This document shows positions 4,363-6,782 of a stretch of DNA of 6,782 nucleotides, in pieces. Under the pieces are notes generated by a model. It worked only from the letters and a program-made list of their open reading frames with translations, had not been told where the DNA came from and made no database searches. The DNA comes from Campylobacteraceae bacterium (GTDB taxonomy: Bacteria; Campylobacterota; Campylobacteria; Campylobacterales; Sulfurovaceae), in the NCBI GenBank assembly GCA_026986355.1, contig JALSOO010000239.1:1-6782 (forward strand), written 5' to 3'. Position 1 is the stretch's first letter. Each line of letters begins with the position of its first letter. A program made the position numbers and the translations under genes.

Positions 4363-6282
4363 ATGACCACATTAGAAAAAGCTTTAAAAGCAAGAAGCAA
4401 AAAACAGAACAAAGTAGAGCTAGTCAAAGCAAGTAAAAATGCTATGGATGTCTATGCACAACTTGAAGATATTGCTAACGCTGGTTATGAGGGATTGAGC
4501 AAAGAGGACTCCTCTTACTTTTTGAAATGTTTTGGATTGTTTGATAAGGGTGAGCATTTTATGCTTCGTATTCGTATACCTATTGGTCAACTCAATAATA
4601 AACAGGCAATTCGTATAGGAGAAGTTGCTCAAAAGTATGGAGATGACTATATTGATATTACTACACGAATGCAGATTGTATTGCGTTATATCAAGATAGA
4701 GAATATTGCAAAGGTACTCCAAGAGTTAAAAGAGGTTGGACTATCTACCTTTCAAACAGGTGTAGATAATACAAGAAATATTGTAGCAGACCCACTAGAG
4801 GGGTTAGCCTTCGATAATATTATTGATGTCAAACCTATTGTAGATAAACTCCAAGAGCTAACAATTGAAAATCCTGATTGGGTTTCGGTACTTCCTCGTA
4901 AATTTAATGCAGGTATTTTAGGTTCTATGTCCAACTCATGTAATATTTTTGGTCATGATTGCTGTTTTGTATTGGCAAATAAAAATGGAGAGTTTGGGTT
5001 CAATATCTATCTTGGTGCAAGAGTGGGTGTTCAGTCAATAGATGCAAATGTTTTTGTAAGTGTCGATGAAGTTCCAACTTTTTATATAGCATTACTTGAA
5101 ACGTTTAAACAGTATGGATACCGAGATAATCGTAATAAAAACCGTCTATACTTTCTTCTACAAGATGTAGGAGTAGAGGCTTTTGTAAAAGCTGTAGAGA
5201 GCCAAGCAGGTAGAACATTTCAAAAAGCAGGTCAAACTCTAGTACAATCCCAAAATATTGCATTAGGGGCAAATAGAGTACTACAACGTAACGGTAAGTA
5301 TGCTCATAAAATTATCGTGCCATCAGGTGTATTCTCTGGAACAGACCTAATAGAAGTAGCAAAAAGAGCCAATACATTTGGTTCAGGAGATTTACGACTT
5401 ACTTATGACCAAAATATCTATGTAGTTGATATTGAAAAAGAGCTATTAGATGGATTTGAGTCTACATCTATCTTTTCAAAATATAGTAAATATAACAATA
5501 TCTATTTTAATGATATGATAGCTTGTGCAGGAACACATACTTGTAGCTTTGGAGTTATACCAAATAAACCAGATGCTGTAGATATGGCAAACTTTCTAAA
5601 TAGTGAAGTAGCCATAGAGAGTGGAATGGTACGCATGAACTGGTCTGCATGTCCAAAAGGGTGTGGTGTTCATGGTATTGCTGATATTGGATTTGAGGGG
5701 TGTAAAGCCAAAAATGAGAGTGGTAAACGTGTAGATGGTGTTCATATCTTTATGGGTGGTAAGATTACACGAGGAGCTAAAGAGGCAAGAATGTTGCATA
5801 AAACAGTGCCAATAACAGAAGCCAAACATCATATAAAGTATCTACTAAAAACCTATGCAAGATTAAAGGAGAGAGGAGAGACATTTGAGAGCTTTGAAGA
5901 GAGATACTTTAGTGCAAACTACTCATATCAAGCTATCGCATTTTTTACTAAAATCAACTATATCTTAAATGATAAACTTGATTTAGGTGTTACGTTAGAA
6001 CTAGATAAAGAGCCAAAAACATTTAAAAAAGAGAACTTTGAGATTTTTGATTTTGGATTAAAACTCTTTAAACTCCTAACAGGAGAAAAGCGTTATGTAG
6101 CTACCGAAGGGTTTGAACCTGTCTTGGTCCAAGCACGAAAGATAAAACGAGATGAGGTTACAAAACTAAATCCAAATGTTCCACCAAAGCTTAGTGAAGT
6201 TATCTACATGATGACCGATAATGATAAAAAAACTAGAACAGCAGTATTTTCTGAACTATTAATGGCATTAAAGGGGGTATAG
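4363..6282 (+). CDS. nirA: Ferredoxin-nitrite reductase NirA with kinase-like C-terminal tail
   Basis: This siroheme and 4Fe-4S enzyme reduces nitrite to ammonium with six electrons from ferredoxin, in the cytoplasm. The 639 residues contain two ferredoxin-like half domains (about 55-120 and 310-365). Siroheme-contact motifs include TTRMQIVLR (100-108), NTRN (136-139) and LPRKFN (177-182). The cluster and siroheme cysteines are C388-x5-C394 and C430-x3-C434. Asn182 follows the LPRKF motif, where sulfite reductases carry Lys, which favours nitrite as substrate. The normal enzyme ends near 515 (ERGETFESFEERY). About 120 extra residues follow, against the family's usual 510-550 total. Residues about 558-639 resemble the end of a Ser/Thr kinase C-lobe: FGLKLFKLLTG, NPNVPPKLSEV, Arg625, SELLMALKG. 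The kinase catalytic motifs are all absent. A NifX-like gene follows after 2 nt. Confidence 0.93.
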   Translation: MTTLEKALKARSKKQNKVELVKASKNAMDVYAQLEDIANAGYEGLSKEDSSYFLKCFGLFDKGEHFMLRIRIPIGQLNNKQAIRIGEVAQKYGDDYIDITTRMQIVLRYIKIENIAKVLQELKEVGLSTFQTGVDNTRNIVADPLEGLAFDNIIDVKPIVDKLQELTIENPDWVSVLPRKFNAGILGSMSNSCNIFGHDCCFVLANKNGEFGFNIYLGARVGVQSIDANVFVSVDEVPTFYIALLETFKQYGYRDNRNKNRLYFLLQDVGVEAFVKAVESQAGRTFQKAGQTLVQSQNIALGANRVLQRNGKYAHKIIVPSGVFSGTDLIEVAKRANTFGSGDLRLTYDQNIYVVDIEKELLDGFESTSIFSKYSKYNNIYFNDMIACAGTHTCSFGVIPNKPDAVDMANFLNSEVAIESGMVRMNWSACPKGCGVHGIADIGFEGCKAKNESGKRVDGVHIFMGGKITRGAKEARMLHKTVPITEAKHHIKYLLKTYARLKERGETFESFEERYFSANYSYQAIAFFTKINYILNDKLDLGVTLELDKEPKTFKKENFEIFDFGLKLFKLLTGEKRYVATEGFEPVLVQARKIKRDEVTKLNPNVPPKLSEVIYMMTDNDKKTRTAVFSELLMALKGV

Positions 6283-6284
6283 TT

Positions 6285-6641
6285 ATGACCCTCATTAGCC
6301 TAGAAAAAGATAAAAAAACGGTTTCAAAACGATTTAGAAAAGCAGAAAACTTTGCATTTATCAAAAATGGAACGATAAATATCGTGAAAAATAGTCATAA
6401 ACTCTCAAAATCAAATGAGTTTTTTATCTATTTCAATCAACTTAATGTTACAAAAATATACATTAAAGCCTTAGGTTATAAAACTTTTCTAAAGCTTGAA
6501 GCATTGGGAGTTGAAGTCTATTTTGTCTATGGTGTTGATACTTATAATAAAATCAAAGAGAACAATCTACTTAAAATTACTAAAGAAAATGCCAAAGAGT
6601 TATGTACTCTGGGACATCATACAACTACTAAGTCAAAATAA
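6285..6641 (+). CDS. NifX/NifB-family (Nitro_FeMo-Co domain) small protein
   Basis: This 118-residue cytoplasmic protein shows the pattern of the dinitrogenase iron-molybdenum-cofactor family (NifX, NafY, NifB C-terminus, archaeal MTH1175 type). FRKAENFAFI (17-26) corresponds to the family's 'GxApyFxi'. ALGYKTFLKLEALGVEVYF (about 62-80) corresponds to 'xGxxxLxxLGIkVY', and the ENAKELCTLGHH end to the family's C-terminal Cys/His motif. Known relatives bind or carry Fe-S or Fe-Mo cofactors, and many occur in organisms or loci without nitrogenase. The ATG is 2 nt after the nirA stop. GGGGG at 6273-6277, within the nirA coding end, serves as its ribosome site, so the two are co-translated. A role in cofactor delivery or maturation of NirA is inferred from context only. 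No nif genes are present. Confidence 0.78.
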   Translation: MTLISLEKDKKTVSKRFRKAENFAFIKNGTINIVKNSHKLSKSNEFFIYFNQLNVTKIYIKALGYKTFLKLEALGVEVYFVYGVDTYNKIKENNLLKITKENAKELCTLGHHTTTKSK

Positions 6642-6645
6642 AAAG

Positions 6646-6670
6646 AGAGATGAACTTTTTAATCATCTCT
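6646..6670. terminator. Bidirectional hairpin terminator between convergent genes
   Basis: AGAGATGA (6646-6653) pairs with TCATCTCT (6663-6670) around a 9-nt loop. It starts 5 nt after the stop of the NifX-like gene. On the plus strand it is followed by ATTTTC. On the minus strand it is followed by CTTTTTATTTT, a better U-tract. The stop and last two Asp codons of the small minus-strand ORF lie within the hairpin. Both convergent units probably end here. Confidence 0.7.
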
Positions 6671-6763
6671 ATTTTCAACATCTTCTTTATCCATTACAAA
6701 TCCAACAACCAAAAGCCCAATAACAAAGAGTGAAACTAAACCAATATAAATATACTCTATCAT
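6659..6763 (-). CDS. 34-residue single-pass membrane mini-protein (possibly truncated by window edge)
   Basis: The minus-strand ORF begins with ATG at 6763 and has 34 codons plus a TAA. Residues 4-24 form one hydrophobic segment (YIYIGLVSLFVIGLLVV...), followed by the acidic tail DKEDVENRDD. A ribosome site CGGAAA (6775-6770) about 8 nt upstream supports this start. No stop interrupts the frame between the ATG and the window edge, so it could instead be the C-terminus of a longer protein. It ends in a good terminator facing its own direction, which argues that it is expressed. The size and layout are like small accessory subunits of respiratory membrane complexes, but no family is recognisable. 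Confidence 0.5.
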   Translation of the reverse strand: MIEYIYIGLVSLFVIGLLVVGFVMDKEDVENRDD

Positions 6764-6782
6764 CTTAATTTTCCGTTCTCTT

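Noticed and set aside
4420..5832. Minus-strand ORFs inside nirA (4420-4722, 4752-4934, 5596-5832)
   Set aside because: They are antisense shadows of a strongly conserved enzyme, with no family features.
6496..6723. 75-residue plus-strand ORF overlapping the NifX-like gene
   Set aside because: It is a frame-shifted reading of a recognisable gene and runs through the terminator hairpin.

Overview
This AT-rich window (roughly a third GC by eye) reads as chromosomal DNA of a member of the Campylobacterota (Epsilonproteobacteria), most like the Sulfurimonas/Sulfurovum group. The clues are low GC, AAGGAG-type ribosome sites, a compact futalosine-pathway MqnA, MoaE/MoaD/MoeA in tight operon order, and a ferredoxin-type assimilatory nitrite reductase. 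This taxonomic reading is inference from gene content and style. No tRNA, rRNA, CRISPR array or insertion sequence is visible inside the window.

Left edge (1-186): no protein gene lies wholly here. It holds a textbook sigma-70 promoter on the minus strand (TTGACA, 17 bp, TATAAT, GC-rich discriminator, phased A-tracts upstream). This promoter fires off the left end towards an unseen stable-RNA operon or highly expressed gene. A 14-bp inverted repeat separates it from aroK.

Minus-strand block (187-3544), in transcription order: moaD, moaE, moeA, an S24-peptidase phage-CI-type repressor, a 79-residue protein of unknown function, and shikimate kinase aroK. moaD to the repressor is tightly packed: 1, 28 and 9 nt gaps, with Shine-Dalgarno sequences buried in preceding coding or stop codons. 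A second promoter overlaps the 3' end of the repressor gene and probably drives the 79-residue gene plus aroK. MoaD and MoaE form molybdopterin synthase and MoeA inserts molybdate. Together they make the cofactor for molybdoenzymes such as nitrate reductases.

Plus-strand block (3634-6641): mqnA (menaquinone from chorismate), divergent from moaD with interleaved -10 boxes. It is followed by nirA, with its own likely promoter, and by a NifX/NifB-family small protein 2 nt downstream. A bidirectional hairpin ends this unit against a tiny convergent membrane-protein ORF at the right edge.

The gene set has a nitrate/nitrite theme: molybdenum cofactor for nitrate reductase, NirA for nitrite to ammonium, and menaquinone for anaerobic respiration. 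AroK and MqnA both belong to chorismate metabolism. The most unusual element is the C-terminus of NirA. About 120 residues follow the normal end of the enzyme, and the last 80 look like the end of a Ser/Thr protein-kinase C-lobe with every catalytic motif missing. Ser/Thr kinases are known neighbours of assimilatory nitrate genes in other bacteria, so this may be a captured kinase remnant acting as a regulatory or docking module.
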